Origin: Arthrobacter sp. NIO-1057
GTDB taxonomy: Bacteria > Actinomycetota > Actinomycetes > Actinomycetales > Micrococcaceae
DNA: 64,000 nt
Direction of reading: 5' to 3'
Assembly (NCBI RefSeq): GCF_900094805.1
Contig: NZ_FMAT01000002.1
Coordinates: 248,001 to 312,000, forward strand
Positions 1 to 8,336 of the stretch are shown one piece after another (positions within the stretch are counted from its first letter, which is position 1; the number at the start of each line of letters is the position of its first letter). Under the pieces are notes generated by a model. It was not told the DNA's origin and made no database searches. It worked only from the letters and a program-made list of their open reading frames with translations. A program made the position numbers and the translations under genes.

Positions 1-276
1 GACCACGTGGCCTTCGCCGGAAACCCGGTTGCCGACCTTGACTCCGTGGACGAAGGATCCGATCTCCACGACTTCGCCATAGAACTCGTGCCCCGGGACC
101 AGCGGGGTGTTGATCATGGCCTTGGCCGCGTCATCGTAGGCCTCGATGTGCAGGTCGGTTCCACAGATGCCGGTGGTCATGACGCGGATTTTCACGTCGT
201 GCACGCCGACCTCTGGTTCCGGTCGGTCCACGAGTTCCAGTCCCTCGTGCGGCCCGGACTTGTACAGTGCTTTCAT
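1..276 (-). CDS. tdh: L-threonine 3-dehydrogenase, N-terminal part (cut by window start)
   Basis: Zinc-dependent medium-chain dehydrogenase that oxidises L-threonine to 2-amino-3-ketobutyrate with NAD+. Only the first 92 residues lie in the window. They begin MKALYKSGPHEGLELVDRPE and keep the family residues at the E. coli Tdh positions: C38, T40 and H43 in TGICGTDLH, and H63-E64 in GHEFYGEVVEIG. The N-terminal GroES-like fold is therefore intact as far as it can be read. The start at 276 has an AAAGGATC ribosome site just upstream. The gene is divergent from a LysR-type regulator, which may control it; that link is inference. A general alcohol or sorbitol dehydrogenase is less likely because the opening residues are typical of Tdh. 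Confidence 0.85.
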   Translation of the reverse strand, partial: MKALYKSGPHEGLELVDRPEPEVGVHDVKIRVMTTGICGTDLHIEAYDDAAKAMINTPLVPGHEFYGEVVEIGSFVHGVKVGNRVSGEGHVV

Positions 277-408
277 GCGTGATCCTTTGCAGATGGCCGT
301 CGGTTCACACACGACGGACTGTGTTGCTTCCAGTGTGGCACCAGATCCGAGGGGAAAACATATTAGAAGAAGCACGATTTACTGATCTGTTGATTTAGCA
401 TTTACTTC

Positions 409-1314
409 ATGGAATTACATCAGCTGCGGATCCTGCGAGAACTCGCGGATTTGGGCAGCGTCAACGCGGTGGCGAAGGCGCTTTTCGTCTCCCCCTCGGC
501 TGTTTCCCAGCACCTGGCTCAATTGCAGCGGGGGTTCTCCGCGCCCCTGACCCAGAAGGAAGGCCGGCGACTGGTGCTGACTTCCGAAGGCAAGTTGCTC
601 GCTTCGGCGGCGGCGTCGGTGGCTTCCACCCTGGCTGAAGCCTCGGCAAGAATCCGCACCGTGGAGCAAGACAAGGATGTCCCGATCAAGATCGCTGGAT
701 TCCATTCCATCGGACAGACCATTTTCGCGCCGCTGCTCGTCCTGCCTCCGGGCCAGCTGCCGCCGCTGCATTTCTTCGACGAGGACGTCTCCCAGCAGGA
801 TTTCCCGGCGCTGACCTCGACCTACGACATGGTCCTCGCCCATCGCATGCCGCACACGGCGCCTTGGCCCGAGGACCGGATCACCGTGATCCCGCTGGCC
901 TTCGAGCCGTTGGACATTGCCATCCATCAGGATCACCCGCTGGCCGAATTTGAGCAGCTCGCTCCGCAGCAAGTCATTGATGAGCGTTGGGTGGTTTCAC
1001 GCCCTGGCTACTCCCCCGCCGACGTGCTGGAAACCATTGCCGCTTTGGCCGGCAAGGCACCGAATATCGAGCACCGGGTCAACGACTACGCCACTGCCGG
1101 AGCCCTCGTGGAAGCCGGTGATTGCCTGGGCATTCTGCCGCGATTCACCGCGCGGAAGACCCTGGATGAATCGGTGACTTTACGACCAATTAAGGGGCTG
1201 AACTCCGGTCGACAAATCGACCTTTTACTCAGGGCAGAGCACCTGCACCGGAGCACCATCAATGATGTTATTGAAGCTATTCGCACGGCGGTGCAAAGAC
1301 TGGTTACGGGCTGA
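409..1314 (+). CDS. LysR-family transcriptional regulator
   Basis: A 301-residue LysR-type regulator. Residues 1-60 form the winged helix-turn-helix (LHQLRILRELADLGSVNAVA, then a SPSAVSQHLAQLQ recognition helix), followed by a linker and a periplasmic-binding-protein-like effector domain from about residue 90. Near the C-terminus, EAGDCLGILPRF is a usual LysR segment. Length is normal for the family. It is divergent from tdh with 132 bp between, so local control of threonine catabolism is the simplest guess. The inducer cannot be read from the sequence. Confidence 0.88.
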   Translation: MELHQLRILRELADLGSVNAVAKALFVSPSAVSQHLAQLQRGFSAPLTQKEGRRLVLTSEGKLLASAAASVASTLAEASARIRTVEQDKDVPIKIAGFHSIGQTIFAPLLVLPPGQLPPLHFFDEDVSQQDFPALTSTYDMVLAHRMPHTAPWPEDRITVIPLAFEPLDIAIHQDHPLAEFEQLAPQQVIDERWVVSRPGYSPADVLETIAALAGKAPNIEHRVNDYATAGALVEAGDCLGILPRFTARKTLDESVTLRPIKGLNSGRQIDLLLRAEHLHRSTINDVIEAIRTAVQRLVTG

Positions 1315-1742
1315 TTCTGAATCGTGAAACCGTGATTTGTTGCTCTCAACTGACGTGCTCATTTGTTCCGCCGTGCTCGGAATTGCCAAGCCCGCAACCA
1401 ATAGTGGTTCATTGCGGCCTCCGGTGGCTCGCGCAGTTGGCGGTCACCGTCTATATGACAATTGCTATCCGTGGAATACGGGATTTCCAGCACTCTCGTT
1501 CGCCGTAGCATTGTCGCCGCTACGCTCCCCGGATGTAAGAGGCAGGCAAGCGTCAGCGCATGCTCAAGCATCAATTGTCAGCTTCTGGTTCAGCTCCCTT
1601 GCGACATCCGTCGCAAATGTTGAATGTGCCGCACAAAGCTCGCGAGACATTCCCCCGGAAGAGCTAAACGGAACCAATAATTGAACCGTCGGTGTTTCAA
1701 AGAATACGTCGGCCAGAGACAAATGCCCCTAGCACGAACAGG
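1315..1742. other. Gene-free stretch
   Basis: About 430 bp after the LysR gene in which I see no credible gene, RNA or strong hairpin. The reading frames present have no recognisable protein features. It runs into the decayed region at 1743-2205, so it is probably eroded DNA. Confidence 0.5.
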
Positions 1743-2205
1743 TTAAGAGACACACTTATCGATGGGCCCTACCGCTGAATCATGAATAGCCCGCTTTCCA
1801 AGAAGTTGGAACACTGTACCGAGCTCCTCTACTGCGCTTTTTGAGGCTTGCTGGTGCACCATTTTGAGCGTTTTCGCTTCACTGATTGGAGAGGGTCGAA
1901 GCTGATATTTTGGCATCCCGCTCACCATCCCAACGACGAACCGTCTTGACGGACCGCAGCCAACACTGATCCTGAAATTCCGGCTGAGGGCAGCAACACT
2001 ACTGAAATGGAAGTGACGACTGCTTGCGGGTTTCCAGATACGGGTAGGCACGACTTTTAATGTCTGTGCCATTCATGAGATTCCTCAATGCAAGGTAGGC
2101 AATGCCGCGGTTCCGCCCTGTCTGGGAACGAAGAGCTAGGAAGCATTTGTCCAGCAATCCCAGACTCGAAAAAGCTCCTGAAGGCCCAAGACCGACGCGA
2201 CACAT
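1743..2205 (-). pseudogene. Possible IclR-type regulator remnant
   Basis: Two overlapping minus-strand frames look like one decayed gene. The frame from 2205 to 1999 contains DIKSRAYPYLETRKQSS. A different frame, ending at 1743, continues with SSVAALSRNFRISVGCGPSRR. Joined across a frameshift near 2000-2040, this resembles the effector-domain entry of IclR regulators (a PYLE..RKQS helix, then a strand and a PSRR-like loop). There is no intact DNA-binding domain and no start. The resemblance is by eye and weak, so this may be unrelated non-coding sequence. Confidence 0.3.
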
Positions 2206-2468
2206 CTAGACGGCGATCTCAATCAAGGATCTGATGGCATCTAGCGGACGCTATCTCTATATCGATCACGAAGGACCCTAGTGTCACCGCTTGCTTTGGA
2301 AGCGTCAAGGTTTTGATTCCCCAACTGGATAGCTTCTCAGGAGGAGCGCAATCAAGCCCTCTGGGTCCTAGGCAATCTATCTGCAACGCCAAACGCTGCA
2401 CGCAGAAAGCGCTATCGACTGTGCCCCAGGATTTTTAGGACCAATATCTTCGGCAATCACCAAAAGAA
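2206..2468. other. Gene-free stretch before the aldo/keto reductase terminator
   Basis: No gene recognised. A short minus-strand frame at 2219-2401 has no family features and no ribosome site. Confidence 0.45.
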
Positions 2469-2493
2469 GGGCCCGCCCAAAATGGACGGGCCC
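2469..2493 (-). terminator. Terminator of the MFS-aldo/keto reductase unit
   Basis: GC-rich hairpin with arms GGGCCCG (2469-2475) and CGGGCCC (2487-2493), 18 bp beyond the stop codon of the minus-strand reductase. No long T run follows on the minus strand, so termination strength is uncertain. Confidence 0.65.
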
Positions 2494-2510
2494 TACCTGA
2501 GATAGATCAT

Positions 2511-3341
2511 TTAGCCGTTGAAGGTGTCCGGGTTTGGCCCAGTGCGGCCGTCGCGATCAAGCGCGTCGATGCTGGCCAGTTCATCGCCGGTCAATTCAAA
2601 GCCGAACAGATCCAGATTGGCAACGATGCGGGACTCGGTGACCGACTTAGGGATGATCACGCGGCCCTGCTGCAGATGCCAGCGCAGGATGACCTGCGCA
2701 GCAGTGACCTTGTGAGCATCTGCAATTGCGAGGATGGTTTCGTCAGTGAGCATTGCTCCCTGGGCCAGCGGGCTCCATGCTTCGGTGGCGATACCGTGCT
2801 CGGCATTGAAGGCAATGACTTCGCGGTTCTGCAGAGCCGGGTGCAGCTCAACCTGGTTCACTGCTGGAACGATGGTTCCCTCAGCGATCAGCTTGTCCAG
2901 GTGTGCTGGCTGGAAGTTCGAAACGCCAATAGCGCGGATCTTCTTCTCTGCGTACAGCTTCTCCAGTGCCTTCCAGGTCTCAACGTAGAGATCCTTTTCA
3001 GGAGCTGGCCAATGGATCAGGAACAGGTCCAGGTAATCCAGGCCCAAGCGCTCAAGGCTTGCATCGAATGCTTCGAGAGTCTGCTCGTAACCCATGTCTG
3101 CGATCCAGATCTTGGAGGTGATGAACAGTTCTTCGCGGGCAATGCCGGACTGTGCCAACGCCTTGCCGACGCCTTCTTCGTTGCCGTAGATCGCAGCGGT
3201 GTCGATGCTGCGGTAGCCGGCCTTGAGAGCTGCGCTCACTACGGCAGTGGTTTCCTCATTGGGAACTTGGAAGACTCCGAAACCTACCTGAGGCATTTCA
3301 ACGCCGTTATTCAGGGTGATGGTTGGGATGGCGGTAGTCAT
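2511..3341 (-). CDS. Aldo/keto reductase (2,5-diketo-D-gluconate reductase type)
   Basis: A 276-residue NADPH-dependent aldo/keto reductase with a TIM-barrel fold. The catalytic tetrad is readable: D47 and Y52 in SIDTAAIYGNEEGVG, K77 in FITSKIW, and H110 in LFLIHWPAP. The C-terminal cofactor signature is IPKSV, followed by an LDLFGFELT segment. The start at 3341 has AGGAGTTAGAT upstream. The gene is 45 bp downstream of an MFS exporter on the same strand and ends at a hairpin, so the two likely form an operon under the divergent MarR regulator. The substrate is unknown. In this subfamily it is often a small aldehyde, ketone or keto-sugar, so a detoxification role is plausible but inferred. Confidence 0.88.
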   Translation of the reverse strand: MTTAIPTITLNNGVEMPQVGFGVFQVPNEETTAVVSAALKAGYRSIDTAAIYGNEEGVGKALAQSGIAREELFITSKIWIADMGYEQTLEAFDASLERLGLDYLDLFLIHWPAPEKDLYVETWKALEKLYAEKKIRAIGVSNFQPAHLDKLIAEGTIVPAVNQVELHPALQNREVIAFNAEHGIATEAWSPLAQGAMLTDETILAIADAHKVTAAQVILRWHLQQGRVIIPKSVTESRIVANLDLFGFELTGDELASIDALDRDGRTGPNPDTFNG

Positions 3342-3386
3342 ATCTAACTCCTAAAAATTGGTTGATGGACTGAGGAAAACTGTTGA

Positions 3387-4568
3387 TTAGCTAGCTGGAA
3401 CCAGCTGCGGTGCCACTGCCGAGGCCTTCTTGGCCAAGCCCATGGCGACTAGGATGACAATCAGCGCAACCAAGGTGATCAGCGCACCGATCCAGATCGG
3501 CGAGGTGTAGCCGAGGCCTGCTGCGATGCCCAGGCCGCCGGCCCATGCGCCCAGTGCGTTGCCGACGTTGAAGGCGCCGATGTTGGCACCCGATGCCAAG
3601 GTTGGCGCGTTGCCGGCGTACTGCATGATGCGGCTCTGCAGGCCAGGAACGGTTCCGAACCCGAAGCCGCCCATGAGCAGCAAGGCGATGACGGTGGCAA
3701 CCTGGTTGCTTGCGAAGAATCCGAAGAGGACCAGGACGACCAGCAGTGCCGAGATGAAGAAGAGCAGCGTGCGATCGATGCTCTTGTCGGCCATGCGCCC
3801 GCCGATCCAGTTGCCCACGAAGAGGCCAACACCGAAGAGCATCAGCAGCCATGGCACGGTGGTCGCATTGAAGCCGGTGATTTCGGTCATGGTGTAGGCG
3901 ATGTAGGTGAAGGCACCGAACATGCCGCCGTAGCCCAGGATGGTGACGCCCAGCGAGAGCCAAACCTGCAATGAGGTGAAGGCACCAAGTTCCTTGCGCA
4001 GCGAGATTCCTTCTGCTGCATGCTTGATCGCTGGGACCAATACGAGGATACCGATGAGCGCCAGGACGCCAATGCCGGAAATGGCCCAGAAGGTCGAGCG
4101 CCAGCCGGAGTGCTGTCCAAGCAGGGTCCCGAAAGGAACGCCCAAGACGTTAGCGGCGGTCAGCCCGGTGAACATGATGGCGATAGCGCCGGCTTTCTTA
4201 TTGGCTGGAACCATGTCAGATGCCACTACCGAGCCGATGCCGAAGAATGCACCGTGGCATAGTGCCGCGATGACGCGGCCGATCATGGCCACTTCGTAGT
4301 TGCCGGCCAGCGCGGTGAGCGAGTTGCCGACGATGAACAGAACCAGCAGGCCGACAAGCACCGGTTTGCGTGGCAGGCGGACGGTCGCCGCGGTCAGGCC
4401 GAGGGCTCCGACAACAACGCTGAGTGCGTATCCGGAAATGAGCCAGCCAGCTGCGGCCTCGCTGACTGCGAAGTCGTTGGCCACGTCTGGCAACAGGCCC
4501 ATGATGACAAATTCAGTAAGCCCGATACCAAAGGCACCGATAGCCAACGCAATAAGACCGAGCGGCAT
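3387..4568 (-). CDS. MFS exporter, DHA1 (AraJ/Cmr-like) family
   Basis: A 393-residue major facilitator protein with about 12 hydrophobic segments. It opens with a helix containing IGAFGIGLTEFVIMGLLPDVA, typical of the drug:H+ antiporter-1 branch that includes AraJ and the chloramphenicol exporter Cmr. The conserved GR...A..HGAFFG motif of this branch is present after helix 3. AGGAGTAACGCT precedes the start at 4568. The gene is divergent from a MarR-type regulator, with repeated TTGCACACGC elements between them, and is followed by an aldo/keto reductase. This suggests an inducible export and detoxification module. The substrate cannot be read from the sequence. Confidence 0.87.
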   Translation of the reverse strand: MPLGLIALAIGAFGIGLTEFVIMGLLPDVANDFAVSEAAAGWLISGYALSVVVGALGLTAATVRLPRKPVLVGLLVLFIVGNSLTALAGNYEVAMIGRVIAALCHGAFFGIGSVVASDMVPANKKAGAIAIMFTGLTAANVLGVPFGTLLGQHSGWRSTFWAISGIGVLALIGILVLVPAIKHAAEGISLRKELGAFTSLQVWLSLGVTILGYGGMFGAFTYIAYTMTEITGFNATTVPWLLMLFGVGLFVGNWIGGRMADKSIDRTLLFFISALLVVLVLFGFFASNQVATVIALLLMGGFGFGTVPGLQSRIMQYAGNAPTLASGANIGAFNVGNALGAWAGGLGIAAGLGYTSPIWIGALITLVALIVILVAMGLAKKASAVAPQLVPAS

Positions 4569-4599
4569 AGCGTTACTCCTGATAGACTAGATAAATTAG

Positions 4600-4647
4600 T
4601 TGCACACGCTTGCTATTGCGCGATGGATACTATCGTTGCACACGCAA
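4600..4647. promoter_or_regulatory. Candidate MarR operators between MFS exporter and marR
   Basis: The decamer TTGCACACGC occurs twice on the plus strand, at 4600-4609 and 4636-4645. The second copy sits in the dyad TTGCACACGCAA (4636-4647), with TTGC/GCAA arms. The copies are 36 bp apart and lie between the two divergent start codons, as expected for a regulator binding both promoters. Confidence 0.6.
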
Positions 4648-4681
4648 TTAACCAGCGCAAGCAAGTATTTTTGGAGGAACC

Positions 4682-5128
4682 ATGGGAATCGCAGATGATG
4701 CTGTCGAAATCCGTGCTCGTGGATGGCGTACTTTGGCGTCATTGCACGGATTAATCGATGCCGCACTAGAAAAAGACCTCACCGCTCAGGTTGGGCTTTC
4801 TGTGGTCGAGTACACATTGCTGGACGCCTTGAACCGCCAGGATGGCTGGCATATGCGCATGGCGCAGCTCGCCCGCGCCACCGCCCTGAGCCCGAGTGCA
4901 ACCACGCGCTTGGTCACCCGGCTCGAAGACCGCAACCTGCTCTCACGGGTGTTGTGCGCCGATGATCGTCGTGGCATCTATACCGAATTGACCCCGGTTG
5001 GCCACGAGCTGTACCAAAAGGCCAAGCCGATTCACGATGCCACGTTGGAACGCGTTCTGAAGCAGGCAGAAGAGCAGCCTGAGCTGGCGCCCCTGGCCCG
5101 CATTCTTCATGAATTCTCCGCAGTCTAG
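4682..5128 (+). CDS. MarR-family transcriptional regulator
   Basis: A 148-residue MarR-type winged-helix protein. The DNA-binding part (about residues 50-105) reads MRMAQLARATALSPSATTRL, with the wing around RVLCADDRRGIYTELT. The D..R[GR] wing pattern is standard for the family. GGAGGAAC lies just before the start. Divergence from the MFS exporter plus the repeats between them suggest that it represses the exporter and itself, with relief by the exported compound. The ligand is unknown. Confidence 0.9.
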   Translation: MGIADDAVEIRARGWRTLASLHGLIDAALEKDLTAQVGLSVVEYTLLDALNRQDGWHMRMAQLARATALSPSATTRLVTRLEDRNLLSRVLCADDRRGIYTELTPVGHELYQKAKPIHDATLERVLKQAEEQPELAPLARILHEFSAV

Positions 5129-5158
5129 CGAATCGCACATTTGAAGGAAGAGCCAGCC

Positions 5159-5842
5159 ATGTCCTTGTCGCGTCCAAAATTCTCCGCCGCCCTGTTCGAT
5201 TGCGATGGCGTGTTGGTCGATTCCGAATCCATCACTAACGCAGTGCTCCGCGAAATGCTCATTGAGTTGGGATGGAACATCAGCCAGGAAGAATGCATCA
5301 GCATCTTCATCGGCAAGGCCCTGAAAGACCAGTGGGAACCCATCTTTGTGAACACGGGCGTACGAATTGATGAGCGGTGGATCGCTGGCTTCAGGCAGCG
5401 TCGAGATATTGCGCTACGTGAAGGCTTGCAGGCCATATCTGGTGCCCTGGATGCGGTGAAGCACATCTCTGCCAGCTACAACGGCAGAGTTGCATGCGCT
5501 ACGGGCGCTGACCGCGGAAAAGTCGAGATGCAGTTGTCCCTGACGAAGATGGCACCATTCTTCGGCGAGCATGTTTACAGCGGAATGGAGTGCGCGCAGA
5601 GCAAACCTGCTCCGGATGTCTATCTGGCAGCGGCTGCTGGCTTGGGAATCGATCCAAGCCAGGCAGCGGTCATCGAGGACACTGTCACCGGCGTAACTGC
5701 AGGCGTCGCGGCCGGAGCTACGGTCTTCGGCTACTGCCCAGGCGGACCTATCAGCAGCACCACGGAAAAGCTCTTGGCGGCGGGGGCCACCGCCGTGTTC
5801 ACGGACATGGCTCAGTTGCCAGGACTTCTCACCCAGAATTAA
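5159..5842 (+). CDS. HAD-superfamily hydrolase (beta-phosphoglucomutase/phosphatase-like)
   Basis: A 227-residue HAD subfamily IA protein. Motif I is LFDCDGVLVDSE, with nucleophile D14 and acid/base D16. Motif II lies around CATGADRGK, the motif III lysine in SKPAPDVYLAAA, and motif IV in VIEDTVTGVTAG. A cap domain follows motif I. The ATG at 5159 is preferred over an upstream TTG at 5141 because GAAGGAAGAG lies at the right distance. The gene follows marR by about 30 bp and may be co-transcribed. Sugar-phosphate phosphatase or phosphoglucomutase activity is typical of the family; the actual substrate is unknown. Confidence 0.85.
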   Translation: MSLSRPKFSAALFDCDGVLVDSESITNAVLREMLIELGWNISQEECISIFIGKALKDQWEPIFVNTGVRIDERWIAGFRQRRDIALREGLQAISGALDAVKHISASYNGRVACATGADRGKVEMQLSLTKMAPFFGEHVYSGMECAQSKPAPDVYLAAAAGLGIDPSQAAVIEDTVTGVTAGVAAGATVFGYCPGGPISSTTEKLLAAGATAVFTDMAQLPGLLTQN

Positions 5843-6105
5843 CTGAGCTCATGCCTCCCAGACCCGGACATCACTTCAACCCAGCCCCACGGTTCTCGAG
5901 CGAAGTCGTTGCTGCGGCACGAGCGCCAGCGCAACCACGCGAACGGAATCGAGGACTCGGCTCAAAATCACGTTCTTGATAACTGGTCAAGGCTTGGCTG
6001 ATCTTACCGGTCGATGCTCGCCAGCTGCAAGGGGATACGTGCCGAATTTTGGTACGAATCAGGACGGAAAATCAGGTCTGCCGAGGCTTGGCTCTGTAGC
6101 CGTTG

Positions 6106-6408
6106 TCAGTTATCCATTTCTATTCTCATACTTGCCCCGTGCATGGTCCCGCGTGAACCAGTGAATGTATGAAGAGCTGCTGTCAATTCCGAAAATGCGT
6201 ACTGTTGGCCACCGGTAAACCCTCTCGGCATTCGAATGCCGTTCAAACCCGCAAGTTCGTGTTCCGTAACCCGCCAATTCACGACGGCCGTGCCGTTGTC
6301 GTCGAAATTGGGGTATTCAATATAGATACCCCATGGTGTTACCCGGGCGTCATATCCGTGTTCACCCACCAAGTAATCAACGTACTTTTGGCGCTTGCTG
6401 GTCTCCAT
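6106..6408 (-). CDS. Hypothetical protein, 100 residues
   Basis: I do not recognise a family. The sequence begins METSKRQKYVDYLVGEHGYD and has balanced, soluble-protein composition with no membrane segment. There is no Shine-Dalgarno site, but a TAGACT -10-like hexamer lies six bases before the ATG (6415-6420), which fits a leaderless transcript. It stands alone between a HAD phosphatase and an APH-like kinase. It could be a real small gene or a chance frame. Confidence 0.5.
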   Translation of the reverse strand: METSKRQKYVDYLVGEHGYDARVTPWGIYIEYPNFDDNGTAVVNWRVTEHELAGLNGIRMPRGFTGGQQYAFSELTAALHTFTGSRGTMHGASMRIEMDN

Positions 6409-6576
6409 GAATCAAGTCTAAGGAAACACTCCTGCGGCGTTACCGAAGACCTCCGATTATGAATCCTACGATTGACGTTGAAAACGTTCTATCGTCAAAA
6501 GGACCGATCAGGATTCCTAAGGTCATTTGGAACTCAGCTGACGGATTGAGACAGGTCGGATGGATCTGGAGTGCGC

Positions 6577-7488
6577 CTACACGGAACTACCCAAGAGTGA
6601 GTTCAGGGTCTCCCGCCCAACTATGCCCAGAAGATCGTCGGCGCCTAGATTCGTGGTCATCATGGCATAGCGCAGACCCCAGCCTCGCGCTCGCCTCCAC
6701 GTTGGGCTGCCCACTGCGATGCCGTATGCCTCGAAGGCTTGGCCGATGCCCGCGGAACTGAAATGCATCCAGCACATGCCTAGATCTGATGCCGGGTCGC
6801 CGACGCATAAGTCACCGTAGTCAATCAGAGAAACGGTCAGGGATGGCTCTTCGCCGTCTACAACAGTGTTGGATGGATGCGGATCTCCGTGCAGCCACAC
6901 TGGGCTGCCCCCGTACACATCCGCATCCAGCGCTTCCTGCCAAAGTTCCAATGCCGCGCTCTGCAGTGGCAGATCCAATGTCGAGATTTGCTCCCGAGTC
7001 CGCTCATCAACTTGGGACAGCGCGCAGCCTCGGAAATCGCTTCGTGGCTCCTTCGAGTTTGCGGGTTGATGGAGAGCCTTCAGCAAACCAGAGAACTCCT
7101 GCGCGTATTCATCGCGTTCCTTTCGATTGAGCCGAGCTGCACTTATACCCGGAACGTACGGGCAGATCGAAAAGGTAAAGGGGTAGCTGGAAGTAGGTTG
7201 CCCTTCAAAGATCGCCAGGTCGATGTCCACCCCGGAGTCTTGCGCGAGTTGTGGAAGCCAACGCCGTTCCTTGACTCCGATGTCCTCCCCCAGCTGTCGG
7301 CGGGGCAAGCGAATCAGCAAGGTATCTCCGAGACGATAGACTTCGTTATCCCAACCGGTAGCCAAGTAATTGATTTCTTCATGGGCCCAATGCGGAGCTT
7401 GTACCGCAATCAACTCGCGCACCATTGCCAGATCAATGGACACTTCAGCATCGGGCATGGCAGTCTTCTTAGCCGGTGGCAGGTTCAT
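6577..7488 (-). CDS. Aminoglycoside phosphotransferase-like kinase
   Basis: A 303-residue APH-family kinase with a protein-kinase-like fold. The catalytic loop is HGDPHPSN (residues 200-207, catalytic D202), and the metal-binding motif is IDYGDL with D223. An N-lobe with YRLGDTLLIRLPRR supplies the ATP-binding lysine/arginine region. The family includes antibiotic kinases, and also many enzymes for sugars, choline or other hydroxyl compounds, so resistance cannot be claimed. The gene is monocistronic. Closest in feel are the macrolide/hygromycin-type APH paralogues common in soil actinobacteria. Confidence 0.82.
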   Translation of the reverse strand: MNLPPAKKTAMPDAEVSIDLAMVRELIAVQAPHWAHEEINYLATGWDNEVYRLGDTLLIRLPRRQLGEDIGVKERRWLPQLAQDSGVDIDLAIFEGQPTSSYPFTFSICPYVPGISAARLNRKERDEYAQEFSGLLKALHQPANSKEPRSDFRGCALSQVDERTREQISTLDLPLQSAALELWQEALDADVYGGSPVWLHGDPHPSNTVVDGEEPSLTVSLIDYGDLCVGDPASDLGMCWMHFSSAGIGQAFEAYGIAVGSPTWRRARGWGLRYAMMTTNLGADDLLGIVGRETLNSLLGSSV

Positions 7489-7804
7489 CGCTCAATCGTA
7501 ATCGCCCTCATTCGTGGACCTCAACCTTGCACTGCTAGCCACGCTGCCCGAAATGGCGCACAGTCAAGCGCGAATCGAATGCAATCAGAACACTGGTGGA
7601 AAGACAACATTCCAATCCACGCAGGTTTTCGGAGAGCAGGCGTCCATGCAACTGGTCAGATGCCCAGGGTGAGTGGGGCTGGGAGGCGGGCAATGCTGAA
7701 ACTGTCTGTCAGCAGCGCCACAGCCTCGATACGGTCATGCGAATAAGGCGATTCACGCTCGCCGCTGGCGAGATCGTTCTGAACGCGGTGGCCAACATCC
7801 AGCG
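7489..7804. other. Gene-free stretch
   Basis: About 315 bp upstream of the APH-like kinase start. Overlapping frames are present but none has family features. It may include the eroded N-terminal portion of the pseudogene that follows. Confidence 0.45.
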
Positions 7805-8170
7805 TCCAGTCCAGTCCAGTCCTTTATCGTTGGCTGAACCCCGCTGCTCGGCCGGTCGGGCATCGGACTTGGTGCCGTGGAGACGATGTTCGTCAGCAAT
7901 CCGCTGTCGGGGGCAACCATGCCGTGGCAATTCCTGGCGGCACCATGGGGTGCGATCGGGCAGCACATGGTTCCAGATGCTTCAAGTTCTCTCATTCGAT
8001 CACTCAGCTACTTCCCCGAGGCCTCCACCGCCCAGCAGCGGTGGATGCTGGGCGTGTGGACACTGGGCCGCATGGTGCTGGCCTAGATTGGGCACTTCCG
8101 CTCCAAGGAATCCGTGCACGTCCCGGAAAGCACGTTGGAGGCTCCTCATGCCGGGAAGCACGCCTCCTAG
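7805..8170 (+). pseudogene. Truncated membrane protein remnant (YhgE/Pip or ABC-2 permease-like C-terminus)
   Basis: One plus-strand frame reads as the C-terminal end of a multi-pass membrane protein but is broken by two in-frame stops: TGA at 7835-7837 and TAG at 8084-8086. Between them is GIGLGAVETMFVSNPLSGAT followed by LAAPWGAIGQHMVP, matching the last extracytoplasmic and membrane segment of YhgE/Pip and ABC-2-type permeases. After the TAG the frame continues for 27 codons (IGHFRSKESVHVPESTLEAP and onward) to a normal stop at 8168-8170. The N-terminal part is not found. I see no functional product. Confidence 0.6.
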
Positions 8171-8228
8171 CAAGCTTGCGCAGAAGTGCGTTGATTTCCT
8201 GATGAAGTGATCGGCTGCTCAGCAAATT

Positions 8229-8266
8229 TCCAGGGTATGGAAGAAGATCTTCTTCCATACCCTGGA
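8229..8266. repeat. Perfect 38-bp palindrome with no loop
   Basis: Bases 8229-8266 equal their own reverse complement. The 19-base arms meet at a central AGATCT with no spacer. It lies between the membrane-protein remnant and the DinB-like gene. Transcribed, it would form a hairpin, but no T run follows on the plus strand. Confidence 0.8.
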
Positions 8267-8336
8267 GCTGCTCGACAGCCCCTGCCGAATTTGAAGCTCG
8301 ACAGAGACTCCGGACAGCCTGAGTTAGAATCAGGAC

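Noticed and set aside
2219-2401. Minus-strand 60-residue frame
   Set aside because: No ribosome site, no family features and low-complexity surroundings.
6577-7488. Antibiotic-resistance kinase call for the APH-like gene
   Set aside because: The motifs show only the kinase family, which also phosphorylates many non-antibiotic compounds.
7596-8210. Plus-strand 204-residue frame
   Set aside because: It has no family features and overlaps the pseudogene read in another frame.
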